Shown: positions 1 to 10,889 of the stretch, in pieces | Position numbering within the stretch: position 1 is the stretch's first letter | How the letters are laid out: the number at the start of each line of letters is the position of its first letter | Origin: Hymenopellis radicata | Taxonomy: Eukaryota > Basidiomycota > Agaricomycetes > Agaricales > Physalacriaceae | Assembly (NCBI GenBank): GCA_015501595.1 | Contig: JADNRX010000472.1 | Location: 1-39,676, forward strand | DNA length: 39,676 bases | Direction of reading: 5' to 3' | The notes under the pieces: generated by a model | The model's database searches: none | The model's input: only the letters and a program-made list of their open reading frames with translations | Told to the model about the DNA's origin: nothing | Position numbers and translations under genes: made by a program

Positions 1-90
1 GAATACGAGTGATGAAGCAGTCTAAAAAACGGTGGTTAGACAGACAGGGAGCAGGTGACATATGCATACCGTCTCGAATCGGGCTATCAT

Positions 91-1335
91 ATTTTACCGT
101 GGCACCTACCGTGGTGCCGTGGCCATTACCGTGGCCGTTACCGTGGACCGCACGGTAGTGCTACAAGATCACCGTGGGCAGGGACAAGGGCTGACCGCCC
201 AGTGAAAAAGCCGTTTCCGGTGTGTCCAGGTATGAACAGGATCAGCCAGGTGATACCTGGGTCCACCCGCTTTCACCAGGTCTTCATCATCTCTTTCGCA
301 TTCGACCAAATTTTCAAGGTCTTTTTCTCCCTTGGCATCACTTGAGTGGGTTTTTTTGGCCAGGGTAATGGGTGTCGCTGCTCGCACAGTCCCATGTCCG
401 CTAGGGGCATCTATGTCGTTCGATTTTTGAATATAATTATTTTGTCATCAACTTCGCACTTTGTTCCCTTCCCTCACCTTGTCGGCGCCCGCCTCCCTCC
501 TCTACACGCTCTCGCATTCACTCGAATGCTCTCCGCCTATTGGTACGTCGCGGACGTGACATTCAAGCAAGCCCTGTTAATAGATATGGACCAGGTGTTG
601 TCGATGAGCGTTTCCGCAACGCCCGCGCTGCCCCCAACGACTTGGATGCCTCGACTGCAAGTACGACCGACTTGCCGCGGCCGCGGTCACTCTGGTATAC
701 GGTGCGTGTCTCGTTATGACTCGCCAAGTACATCTCTAACACTCATCCAGGAATGACCGTCAGACCTAGGACATCGTCAACGCCGTTCCAGGATACAAGT
801 CGCGCGCGCAGGCACTGCGACGTGGTCTATCGCCCCCTCGTATCTGGGCTCTATTTATTCGCGCTGTGTGGTATTGGAATTGTCGCGGCCAATGGGATGC
901 ACGGGTATGGGATGGGATGGGATGGCATTGAAGGCCTTTCATTTTGTAGCGTAACACATACTCGGATACCATTCTATTCACAGTACTAGGACAATGCAAT
1001 TGTTTCATTTCATTCATATGGTGTAGCCAAACGCAAGCATGAATGCCCTGCGAGCAGAACCGCTGTGATTTGCCCAGGCCCAATATTTGCCACTAAGCGT
1101 GAGAATATAGTGCGAAAAGCTGACGATTTCCTGGAATGACGGTGCGAAAATTTTGCGTTTTTATTCAGGTCAGACTAGGCATCGACAGGTTTCACCATCG
1201 CCTGGTCAGTTCCGTTGATACCTGGACACACCTGAACGGCGTTCTCACTGGGGCTGACCCTGTACCGTGGCCGTCACAACCGTTATGCAGAGCTGTCACA
1301 GCGTTATACAGCTTCGTAACGCAGTCGTAACGCGC
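91..1335. repeat. ACCGTGG-rich element 1 with degenerate inverted ends
   Basis: The left end (about 91-165) is packed with copies of the word TACCGTGG. A block at about 195-262 (CAGTGAAAAAGCCGTTTC, then GGTGTGTCCAGGTAT) recurs in inverted orientation at about 1196-1262, so the two ends form a long imperfect inverted repeat roughly 900 bp apart. The right end carries spaced GTCAC and CGTAAC words that are also seen in the element at 3.75-4.2 kb. The interior (about 350-1150) has short open frames with no recognisable domain. The structure fits a non-autonomous DNA element or foldback repeat, but I find no clear target-site duplication, so the borders are approximate. Confidence 0.5.
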
Positions 1336-1941
1336 TCCCAGAAAGGTCTCCAACTGCACCTATCTAGAGAGAATACAGCAATGTCTTGAAGGCGCGCATG
1401 AGTGAGCATGATCTACCAAATCGGGTAACCGCGAATAGCCATGTGGCCTATGTAATGCTCGGGTCCTTGATGAACGCGTCTTGATCTTATACGATCATCG
1501 TTTGGTGCAGTATGCTCTGTGACGCGATATTCATTGGTGCATCTCCTTGAATATCAGTTCTGTTTCTCTCAGCCTCCGCTGTGTCTTGTGTATCTGGAAA
1601 GTTTCTTTGGTGATTGCCAGCTAATTCGGCCATGTTGATTTTGGCTGCATTGTTGGCCAGTACAGACCCTAACAGCGTCTTGTACGCGTTCCACTACGCT
1701 GACACGATGTTAAAAATTATTGTGGGTCACATTTCTCTTACTGGAGGCAGTTCCCCCGACATATTTATAGGGCAAATTCGGTCCGAGTCGCTTTCTCACA
1801 AAACAGCTTGAACGCTTGGATCCAGACACTGGACAGACTTCGAACTCGAAATCCAGCAGTTCTGCCGACTCATCAGTATCGACAGCAATAGGAGCACGGT
1901 GAACCTCTTTTATTCTGTAAGTCATCGACTGGAGCAGACCG
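1336..1941. other. Stretch without a supported gene
   Basis: Only short frames without recognisable motifs are present. I see no RNA gene or repeat here. It may include the 5' part of the hypothetical gene that follows, since the first long frame there lacks an ATG. Confidence 0.4.
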
Positions 1942-3592
1942 GTGGCTAAATCGATCTCAGGCCATGTCATCGGTTATACCTTGCCTCGTCCTGCGACCAA
2001 GACTGCAGATAATGTACCTGCTTCTTTCGGTTCGTCTAGTAAACCTCGCAAACAGGACGGCTTGGATGAGGGATTGGTGAAATCATCGCCTGCGCGGTCC
2101 CGATCAGGGTCTCTGCTATTCAAATGTGCAAAAGATGGAACATACGTTCAAATTCAACGTGTTGTGAAGTCTGGAGACGACGACGAGTCGGACACCCGTA
2201 AATCGGATTCTGAGCATCGTCGCGTCAAGAAACGACAGCATGACGCTTTCTCATCCTCCCGAGTTGGAAGGTCTCTGAAACGTGCACCGTCGAGCTCGGA
2301 ATCCCTCAGCAGTGACTCAGACACCAACCCACATGTTCAAAGAAAGCCCGGTACACTCGTCACATCTCTTTTCGAAAAGACAAGAACAATCCGGCTAGTA
2401 TGACACGGACAGTACATAGCATGTCCGTCGACGAGCCTCCGAGTCATCACTCGACATGGTACTTCGTCGACTTCAAAGCCACTTCACGCGACCCCATCCA
2501 TCTAAACTTCCACTCTCGTCCTGCCGTTGACTACGATTCCCTATCCAAAGTCTTCAACCCTCCCCTTCTACCAAAATTTCAGGCCATGACGACGAGCCCG
2601 TAAACTCATCACTTCTGTACATGAACAGCGAGAAGCTGGCGGACACGTGGGATGGATATCCGGACGACAACTTCACACTCGACAACACTCACGGTGTGTT
2701 CGCATTGAAGACGAAGCACCTGATGACGCATTGGCCTTGTACGGTTATGGGCGGTGATCATGGATACATCAAGTGCATGAACAACGAGTACACACGAAGA
2801 CTTCTTCGCGAGCGCACCACCTGGAGAAAGCATGCATCTGTGGGTGCTTTGAGGCATATTCAGTGCACTGGAGGTGATGACGGAAAGTGTATCGTCGCCG
2901 TCACTTACACATGAAGTGGTGGTGTACGGTTCATCGACAGCGGATTCCACTGTCATCCTCGCCCGACTCACGAGCTTCATTTGGACTCAAAAGCGGAGTT
3001 GACCTGGACTTCCACAGCTGGACGGTACATATGCTCCCTCTGTTGCGACGATTGCGCCTCTTCTCCCTAATGCTGGACGGGTTAACGAACACTTCTTCTA
3101 GTGTCGCGTATGCAAAAGGCTGATTCATCGGTCGACTTCCCTTCAGCCTGTGATTCGGCATGGGAGCACATACTTGCCCTTACTGGAAAGACATTGTCAC
3201 ATTGGTAGCAGGAACTCACTTCACGCCTGTCGACGTTGACTTAGAGGCAATCCAAATGCTATGCTGGAAGACCGTATGTTTACTCGCTGGAAGGCTGCAG
3301 GGATTGCTGGTAACCGCCAATGGGGACTTGACGCCGGTCATCATCAAGATGGATGGTCGCCGTGTCCATCATGGAGTGATGATGCGTCACGGCAGAGATC
3401 ACAAAGTTGAGGTATGTACTCGATGTTTTTGCTTGCTTCAATGCCTCACAAGTCTGACTTGGACTCAAGCCTGGTCCAGGCTACATTGATCTCAAGAAAT
3501 CGGATGACACTCCTTCACCACGACAAGTGCAAGTCGTAGAGCAGAAGCGTCCAAAGCCGCGACGAAGTCGAAAGACAAAGAAAGAACCTTAG
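1942..3592 (+). CDS. Hypothetical multi-exon gene, probably degenerate
   Basis: Three open stretches follow one another on the plus strand: about 1942-2403 (Ser/Arg/Lys-rich and low-complexity), about 2400-2914 (with a Trp/Asp-rich stretch ending in GGDDGKCIVAVTYT) and about 3220-3592. The last ends in a basic tail rich in RPKPRRSRKTKKEP, which looks like a nuclear localisation signal. The segment near 3290-3370 (GRLQGLLVTANGDLTPVIIKMDGR) faintly resembles a KOW-type loop as in Spt5-like proteins, but the match is too weak to name a function. The first frame begins with GTG and has no in-frame ATG, and exon joins cannot be set with confidence. It may be a fossil of a repeat-associated gene, because it lies between two ACCGTGG elements. 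Confidence 0.3.
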
Positions 3593-3754
3593 CAGATCAC
3601 AGCTGCAGATTTCATAGCGCGCCGTACATTGGGACAGGGTATTAGATATTGGTAGACACCCTAGATATAACCTTTAGGCTGGTGTTTCTAAAGAAACCTC
3701 ACTTACAACTCAGAGCCCCAGAAGTTACGACCGAATCGACAGCTGCTCGACAGA

Positions 3755-4192
3755 GTGTAACGCCCTTGTCACCTCTTGTCACGCCGCTGTCACTTCCCAT
3801 CACGACCGTGAGTACTACCGTGGGGCTACCGTGAGTACCGTGGAGCACTACCGTGGCCGTAGACGTTACCGTTTCAGTACCGTGGCCTACCGTGAGCCGT
3901 TACCGTTACCGTAAAAAGGTCTACCGTGGTACCGTGGCCGCTACCGTGGCTACCGTGGTCACGCCCTTTTCCGTGAAGTCAATATCATGCATATTTGACA
4001 CAGAATTACATCTTTACAGGTAATCGACCATGAGAGGTGTAGTCTACAGTATCGTATAGACCTCTTACGGTACTTGTAAGCTGAGTATACTACCAAAATT
4101 CACCAGTTGAGACAGCGGGCAGTGCGCTCTGTGGCTGTGCTACCGTGGTGCCGTGCCACGGTACCGTGGACCCCACGGTAACGGTAACGGTA
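3755..4192. repeat. ACCGTGG-rich element 2, abutting the truncated P450
   Basis: Words of TACCGTGG/TACCGTTACCG run from about 3815 to 3960 in one orientation, and ACGGTA words at about 4138-4190 run in the other, so the element is an inverted-repeat structure. Its right border, read on the minus strand, starts with ATTTTACCGT, the same word that begins element 1 at position 91. Its left end shows GTAACGCC and repeated GTCAC words like the right end of element 1. The P450 reading frame runs straight into this border at about 4200. I infer that it is a second member of the same family. Confidence 0.5.
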
Positions 4193-4199
4193 AAATCTT

Positions 4200-5464
4200 G
4201 CTGCCCTCTCGAATCCAGCGCCAAACATTGTCCCAGCTAAATAAATGAGCTGATCATGGGACAACCCCAGCAATTCTTGATTCTCCAGAAGGTACTTGGC
4301 GAAGCATGGCGGCACATCGTCTTCTTGGTCCTAGATCCCCATGAATGCAGGTCGAAGAACACACGTTGTCCTTACCATCCGCGCCCGAACTCTGTCCATC
4401 ATGCCCTTGAACAGTGCATGCTCTTCTTTAAAGTATCCTCTAACATCCTTTAAATACCCAGGGAGGTATTTCAACACGGGAATGGCGTCGACGAGGTACG
4501 CGCCTGGTTTGAGGACCTTCCCAAAGCGCGCCCCCAGGCGGAACATGCCCTGCACTTCGGGGTCAGAAAATGTAGGACTTGAGATGGCATGCGAAAGTGT
4601 CAGAATAACGGTCATGGAGAACCTGAGAAAGAATGAAAAGGGAACACGTATCTAGAAGGAGGACGTACATTCGACTGTGTGTAATAAAATCACCGGGGTC
4701 ATTCAGGATAGCCAATATAAATTTCTTTGCGGCGGCAAGCTGAATAGGCTCGTATACCTTTGCCTGCTTGACTTGTAAGAGGGCGTGGTTGGCTCTACAC
4801 GTTACGTTCAAGTTAACAACCCAAGGTGACGCGTGTGTACGTACCGGGACATGGTTTTCCACGTGGGCGTATTAGAAAGGAGCAGCGGGCGTAAGCCGCC
4901 AGAGTAGACTTCCGAAGCTGCGATAGAGCGGGGACGATCAGATATCTGTGCGCCGCACTTTTCCATAAGGTCAAGTGCTTCCTGTCCGATAGGTTAATGG
5001 AATGATAGAGTACCAGTGGCAATATAGCTTGATACCTGATAGCGTCCAATAACGACGACGACTGAGGAGCCACGCTTGAGGGAGAAGACGGGGCCATATT
5101 GCTTGATCCATTCTTCGAAGCGGAGGAAGGAGCTGCAAAAAGAACGTTCGTCAGCCGGGAGGTAGCATTATGACGGAGAAGCGTACTATTTCTCTGGGAT
5201 GATTTTCCCAAAGAGCCAAGCAGCTGGTGGTCCAGGTGGAAGAGGCTTTGACCGGTGAAAGCGCTTGAGCAAAGCAAAGACTACGAGGAAACAGAGGCAT
5301 AGAAGGGAGATGGTGATAGCCACGGCGAGAGAGGCGGAGCCTTTACGTTGCAATTGACTATACGTATAAGTATTCGTGCTCAAGGCTGCCAGCTGCCGAA
5401 TTCGAAGGCATTCTTGATCGTCGACGTGGATTATATCCGTCGATGTACACAGCCGATCAGCCAC
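4200..5464 (-). pseudogene. Cytochrome P450, N-terminal half only
   Basis: Membrane-anchored microsomal monooxygenase, truncated. Exons on the minus strand are about 5464-5187, 5132-5036, 4981-4845, 4794-4669, 4622-4376 and 4330-4205, all with GT..AG introns in phase. Visible landmarks are a hydrophobic anchor (SLAVAITISLLCLCFLVVFALL), the proline hinge LPPGPP, then FEEWIKQYGPVFSLKRG, DLMEKCGAQISDRPRSIA and VDAIPVLKYLPGYLK. The start of the I-helix reads LIYLAGTMFGAGFE. After GAG the expected acidic-Thr motif is lost and the frame enters the ACCGTGG repeat. The K-helix ExxR, the PERF region and the Cys heme ligand are all absent, so the product cannot be an active P450. The 5' end is unresolved: the open frame starts with GTG at 5464 and no in-frame ATG is visible. 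Confidence 0.85.
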
Positions 5465-5786
5465 AGCGATACTTATCGGGTGTATAAACTGATACAGCGT
5501 ATCTGGACGAGTGGCGCAGTGAAAGACAAGGACATTTCACTGACAAGGACCAGACGAGGACAGATTTCAATTGCAAACCTTGGTTTAGCTGCCGACGATG
5601 CCGGCGATAGTACATATGGACATTAGTTCTCACGCCCTCCTCTCTGCCTCCAATCAGAATGCTGTAACGACCTACCTACCTCGCAGAGGAAGTCATTATC
5701 AGCTGTTAGATCATTTAGTGTTGATGGCTCCACCAACTGAAGCTAGGAATTTATATTTCTACTGATGCTATCGCACTAACTGTCTT
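5465..5786. other. Intergenic stretch between P450 5' end and kinase-like gene A 3' end
   Basis: This is the 5' flank of the minus-strand P450 and the 3' flank of the minus-strand kinase-like gene A. I see no clear TATA box, repeat or RNA gene. Confidence 0.4.
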
Positions 5787-8202
5787 TCAGGTAGCGAATT
5801 TATCCAAAGCCTCTTCTGTGATTTTGAAGTGGCTATCGCAGCAGCCTCCCAGATAAGCGCCAATCCTAGCTCTGTCCATTTCCTTAGTCTCTTCATTTAA
5901 CGTCTGACCGCGCTTTTCCTCAAGCAGGTTGAAACATCTAAAATTGACGATGACGGCGTTGAAATGGCCGGCAACGATGCTGGCAGCTGGATCTTTGAGT
6001 CTCTGCACTGGCGGAGTGATGATAATGTTGCCCGGATGCATCTTGTTATGGCCGAGACCACAATCATGAATAGCCTTCAGCGACGCGAAACATACTGGGA
6101 ACTACGAGTAATAAGTCTCCTTGCAGTATATTGGACAGTTCATTTTGACTTACCACTTTTTCATACAAAGTCAGGTGGCGGTTCCACGCCGCCGTGGCCC
6201 CATCGTGTTCTGGGTCTTCCTCGGAGTACGCAATAGATAATTCACGCAAGGTGAATCCCTCGATGTATTCCAGAACAAGGACGTAAGCTTTCTCATCATT
6301 ATGCATGTTCAACTTTGACGGCGCGATGTTAGATTACTGACGACACAGAGTGAATCGAAATAATGCACCTCAAATAGCCCGAACATATAGGGGACAGCCA
6401 GGCCCTGAATTCCGCGAAGTTTCTCGTACGCCAAAGCCTCGCCCCCGGCTAGCCCACGGCAATCGTAGAAGTCTCTCAATGGCCTGGACTCGTTAGGATC
6501 GACTCGGGCAGCGCCATCGCAGACTGCTGGTAGATTTTCAAAAGTACTCGTTCCGGCGGGTTGGTTGGTACGGCCGTTGACTCTACGTGGGCTTCCCAAA
6601 TTTGACAGAGCCGCTCCTCTTCGTCGGGATCGTGGCTCCGTTTTACTGCCTTCGTCAGTTTCAGACGAAACGTCCGATCTTCGTCTGACTGGGCGAACAG
6701 CGGCAGAGCTCTACCTTCGGCGGCTTTGGTGTGTTTATCAAAGGTAACGACTTGCCCGCCGAAGTCGTAGTTCCGCCGGAGACCGTACCCTGCAGCTTCT
6801 TTGGCATTAGCCTCAACACCCTCCTTGAATGTCGTGATTTCCTGGAGGTTGTTGGGGTCGAAAGGGTGATTGAAGATTGGACGGCAGTCCTCTGACTCTC
6901 TATCTGCAGTGATGCGACAAGGGCGAGCTATGGGGATTATCCCTGACGTAGGGAGCGATGATGGAAGGAAGGCGGTCTCTGGTTTCGAGTGCCGATCCTC
7001 TCTGTCTTCTCCCGCTACACCTACAAACCTTTCCCAATGAAGCTTCTTTATTACCGCCTTCCCTTCGCCTTTAGCCCATTCCCTAAACTTGGCGCGACTC
7101 GAGTGGCCGTCGCGGACCACCTTAAGCAGACTGTTTGGGGATGCCCAGTGTTCTCTCCAGTCTGACAACTGTGAACTAGATCCAAAGGAACTGTGCGCAA
7201 AGTCAACAAGGATAATCCGCTTCGCTGGAGTCAGCATCACATTCTCGAGGGAAATGTCCTGATGCAACACTTGGACAACCTCGTGATTGAGATGCCTGTA
7301 CGAGTTGTGGAGTTTATCGATCTGCGGAAGGGCCGGGATGAGCACTGCAAGTTAAACCGAAGCTAAAGCACACGCTTACAATTTCCGAAAGTTCGGACAT
7401 GCGTTCGTTCTGCTTTGCGGGTTGACCAGCGGCAGCGGCGGCGGCGGCGGCACAGAACTCTCTAGACCAAGCACCCAAGGTTTTTCCCGGGATCGGTTCG
7501 AAAATCAAGACGATAGCGACTTCACCACTGGGCATCAGGACCTATGCCTCCAACAATAAGAGAGTGAAAGGGATATTGCACTAACTGACTGACCTCTGTC
7601 TTTCCGTAGTAGTACGGAACGATGATTCCTTGAAGACTGGCCAGACCGCGTTCATCACGGTACAGAACGTGTTCCGTGTTCGCCAACCAGTGGGGGTACT
7701 TGAAGTTAGTCGGTAACCCAGACTCGGCTGCATTCGGCTCAGGATAGGGAAGTAGAGATGGTTGAAAGATCTTGAGAACCGCAACACCCAGAGTATTATT
7801 CTGATCATCGAAGACCTCCGCTGACCAGACTTGGGACCACTGTGGCTCCTCCTCTTCCGGATCCAACACGGGGTTGTATGCCTGTAAAGGCTTGTTGAGG
7901 ACAAAGCGGAAAGCCGCCTCATCTTTCCGGAGATTGGCGAATGGTCTCATCGGTCGACGCCTTTCTCGGTCGTCAACCAGAGGATGTGGTTCCACCATTG
8001 CGTCGAACGACCAGCCAGCGTACAAAGGGTCGTCGAGAGCCTTTTCCTTCAGGTCTTCCAGCCTTTTAACATGTTCCTCGATCGATCCTCTCAGGTTCGT
8101 AGGGTCGATGTCACTCGGGAGAGGAAAATGTAGCTCGAATGAACCGGTGTAGGTGACTTTATTGTCTGTAGGACTGGGATGTGATGGGGGAGAAGTGGAC
8201 AT
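5787..8202 (-). CDS. Kinase-pseudokinase tandem protein, copy A
   Basis: Five exons: 8202-7594, 7541-7380, 7321-6369, 6312-6164 and 6101-5787. The start at 8202 is chosen because copy C has the matching ATG, and the more upstream ATG at 8277 sits in a splice-acceptor-like context. Module 1 has a leader (FELHFPLP.., PFANLRKDEAAFRF), a beta3-type lysine (GVAVLKIF), an alphaC-like ERGLASLQGIIVPYYYG, a catalytic loop VLHQDISLENVML (HxD and N kept) and ILVDFAHSSF (DFG becomes DFA). Module 2 repeats the leader (RALPLFA..RTFRLKL), then RVLLKIYQ, EALAYEKLRGIQGLAVPYMFG, HNKMHPGNIII (catalytic Asp replaced by Lys) and AVIVNFRCFN (DFG Asp replaced by Asn). This is therefore an internally duplicated fungal kinase-like protein with a probably inactive second half. 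An alanine run lies near 7430-7450. The frame in exon 3 holds only if 20 nt at 6484-6503 are removed. Substrate unknown. Confidence 0.75.
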
Positions 8203-8497
8203 CTCGGACTTGCGAAGTGATGGTGCAGACGCAAGATGTGTTCGGAACCGAGACGGCCCTGCGTGTAAGTATGACATTAGTTCTCCCCGCCGTCTGCCTA
8301 TTAGTATTTATAAGGAAAATCCTGTCAGCTGCGATTATAATATGTAATGGAAGGGCGCATCTACACCACTGTACCCGAGTCTCTCGTAGTGCGCTCCTTT
8401 TGACTGAATATGAGGGAGAAATGGTCGCCTCATCGCCCAGACGATGGGGCTGATCCTTTCTTTCCGCTATGAACGACTTTAGGGACCAGCAAGACAA

Positions 8498-9018
8498 TCC
8501 GGTTCTCTTTACAGTGGGCGTTTATACGGGAGTTGTTGGACATCCAGATGCTGGGTTGATCGGTGATTTTCGTTGGTTCGCAGAGTGAGCATGCAGTGTC
8601 AATGACGGTGAATTCTTTTACATTTGGGAATTTTACGGGAAGGCTGGTTACAGTCCATATCTTTCCTTAGCATCCTAAATGTGGCCGCGCACTTACTAGT
8701 AGTCGTATACTGGTCTGTCGTCGTACACCTAGTCTCCATTGTTAATGTTCTCCCGTGCTTGCCGAACCACCCAATCTTTGTATGCACGACTTCTTATCGT
8801 CTTCTACTACGTATCAGGCTCGACGACTGAAAGGACACATTCATTGGCAGCTAATCACGGTACTAACAAGGCGGCGGAAAACTACACTACAAAATCAAAA
8901 CGCACTTCCGAAGAAGTTGATACGAGATATGCACTTGAACGTGTTGTTGTGATCCTGTATTACGATGTCTAAGCCCTCGACGCATGCTTCACAATGTTCC
9001 AACACCTTCACCTGCGAG
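8498..9018. other. Intergenic stretch
   Basis: This lies upstream of kinase-like gene A and downstream of the F-box gene (both minus strand). It contains only short overlapping frames with no motif, and I see no repeat or RNA gene. Confidence 0.4.
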
Positions 9019-10369
9019 TCAGCCAGATCGCAAAACCGGGTCAATTACAATACTAACCAAGCGAAGGGAAGGATTGGCGACAGCCGTCCGCGCACAAACC
9101 ATATCCACGAAATGCTCATTGATTTCCTTCACAGCGGTAAAAAAACGATTATGAAGGAGGTTGTTATGGCGGAGGTGAATCGTCAATCTCTCCAGAAGAG
9201 GCAGAAGGTCGAAAGTGTCGTTGTCGTCCGCTACAGTGAGTGCGTCAAATAGCTCCTCCAAGAAGGTCAGATCACTGGAGAGCTCGAGGCGAAGCTTGAG
9301 AGTCCTAAGACTGGGCATCTGAAGTAGGACGGAAGGTAGACGCGAGAGTGAGAGTTGAGATAGGCTCAACGTGAACACTTCCAAGGGCAGTTTGAGCGGT
9401 CAAGGAATGCAATAATATCGGGTACAATATAATCCCTGTTCACGTTCCACCTCCTGTCGTAAGGGAAAGCAGTGCCATCGAGGGCAAAGCTCCGCAGCGC
9501 AGGAAGCGTGACATAATTCAAGAATCGCGTGCCGAAGTCTGCGAGGAACAGAGTTTCAACACTAGTGTTGATAGCTACGCGTGGCGAGGGAGTCCAACTG
9601 ATCCGGCACCGTATTGCCTGTAATTCGACCTCCACGACGGCCGCGCAGCTCGTAAGCAGATTTTGGAGATCATAGAGGACGTTAGAGGCATCATTGACGA
9701 CTCTGACGTTCACACGCTTTAAGCGAGGATAATAGGAAAGGGCCCAGTCCACTTGGCAGACAGATCAAGTACCAGTTCTTCCAACATGGAAAGGTTCTGC
9801 CAAATTTTGGGCACCACCGCGCCGCGTGCGTATTGGTCATACGAAGCCTGGAGACGCATGTGGCGGAGATTGGGGAATACAGTATTGCTCTGTATGATCT
9901 GAACGGCGGACACCGTGGCCAAAGCCAGGTCAAGATGGGAACATCGCGCCGCGGCGGTATCAAGCAAATCCAGACATTGAAGAGCGTTCTCTGTGTGTAC
10001 GTTCATCGATATCCTGATGGGCATACTCCCGGTGCGGGTGAGGACTGTGTTAAACATCTCTGGTTGGCTAGCGGAGGGGAAATGGACTTCTAAAGGGCTA
10101 AGGCACCAAAGGCGAGGATCGTTGATGACGACCTGTCGCCATCTCGAGCATATATGCGTCGTCAACCATAACGGATGAGCCGTGTGGCGGATGCTTTTGC
10201 CTATGTCGGGTTCCGCAGCGTAGTACGCTATGAGCGAAATGATCTCTGGGGGAAGCGATTGCATCGGTGATTGCTCGAGGCCACAGTGGCGGTTCATAGA
10301 ACCCCGGCTTGAACTGGGTCCATCGTCGGTTACAATGAGAGCCATGGAGGTATTCTGTATCACGGTCAA
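9019..10369 (-). CDS. F-box protein with leucine-rich C-terminal region, frameshifted
   Basis: The N-terminal part (frame 10369-9719) contains a typical F-box: LPPEIISLIAYYA followed by CSRWRQVVINDPRLW. Such proteins are substrate receptors of SCF ubiquitin ligases and bind Skp1 through this motif. The rest (about 9752-9019) is a series of LRR-like segments, for example FPNLRHMRLQAS, YPRLKRVNVRV, LPALRSFALDG and MPSLRTLKLRL. The first and second frames can be joined either by a 56-nt intron (GTACTTG..TTAAAG) or by a 1-nt shift. The second and third frames need an extra base near CTGCCCTTGG (about 9390), where the expected reading is NCPLEVFTL. It could be a recent pseudogene or a sequencing error. 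The substrate cannot be inferred. Confidence 0.65.
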
Positions 10370-10382
10370 GTTGAATCCACAT

Positions 10383-10889
10383 AGTGCAGGATATTGTGAA
10401 ACCTGCCTTCGCTATATCGTTATAGGAGATGGTGGTGGTTCAAACAACGATTGTCGGTGTCCACAAAGCCAAACAATGACATGTGAAAAGGCTGGACGTT
10501 GACTGCGACCAGAGCTCTTAAATTTCCTTTCCTTTCCTTTCCTTCCCATCAATCTTTCCCGAATCCCCACCCTCATCATAACTGTGCCTCTCTCATCTCC
10601 AAGTAAGTAGTATCGACTCGGACGAAGATGGAATACGGAAGAATGACTCATTTGGAGAATCTGCCAACGCCCAGAGTTTCAAAACTTGCGATTGCTAGAC
10701 TTCTCATACGATGTGACAAGCCAGTGGTGGTAAACGGCCAGGAGATGTCGGGCTAACCTCTTGCCACCGGAGGAAATGTCAATCTCTGGCAGGGTTATAA
10801 TCAATTCAATATTCGCTCTTGTACAAAAAGGCGCTTTCCAGCGACAAGCAAGCGCAGATTGCATTCCTTCTCCCATCACTTTTCTCTAA
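10383..10889. other. Intergenic stretch with pyrimidine-rich tract
   Basis: The stretch holds a short TTTCC-type microsatellite at about 10524-10548, directly upstream of the minus-strand F-box gene and in front of kinase-like copy B. I see no gene. Confidence 0.4.

Noticed and set aside
3220..3420. KOW-like segment suggesting an Spt5-type gene
   Set aside because: The resemblance covers about 25 residues and lies between stops in neighbouring frames. This is not enough to name a family.
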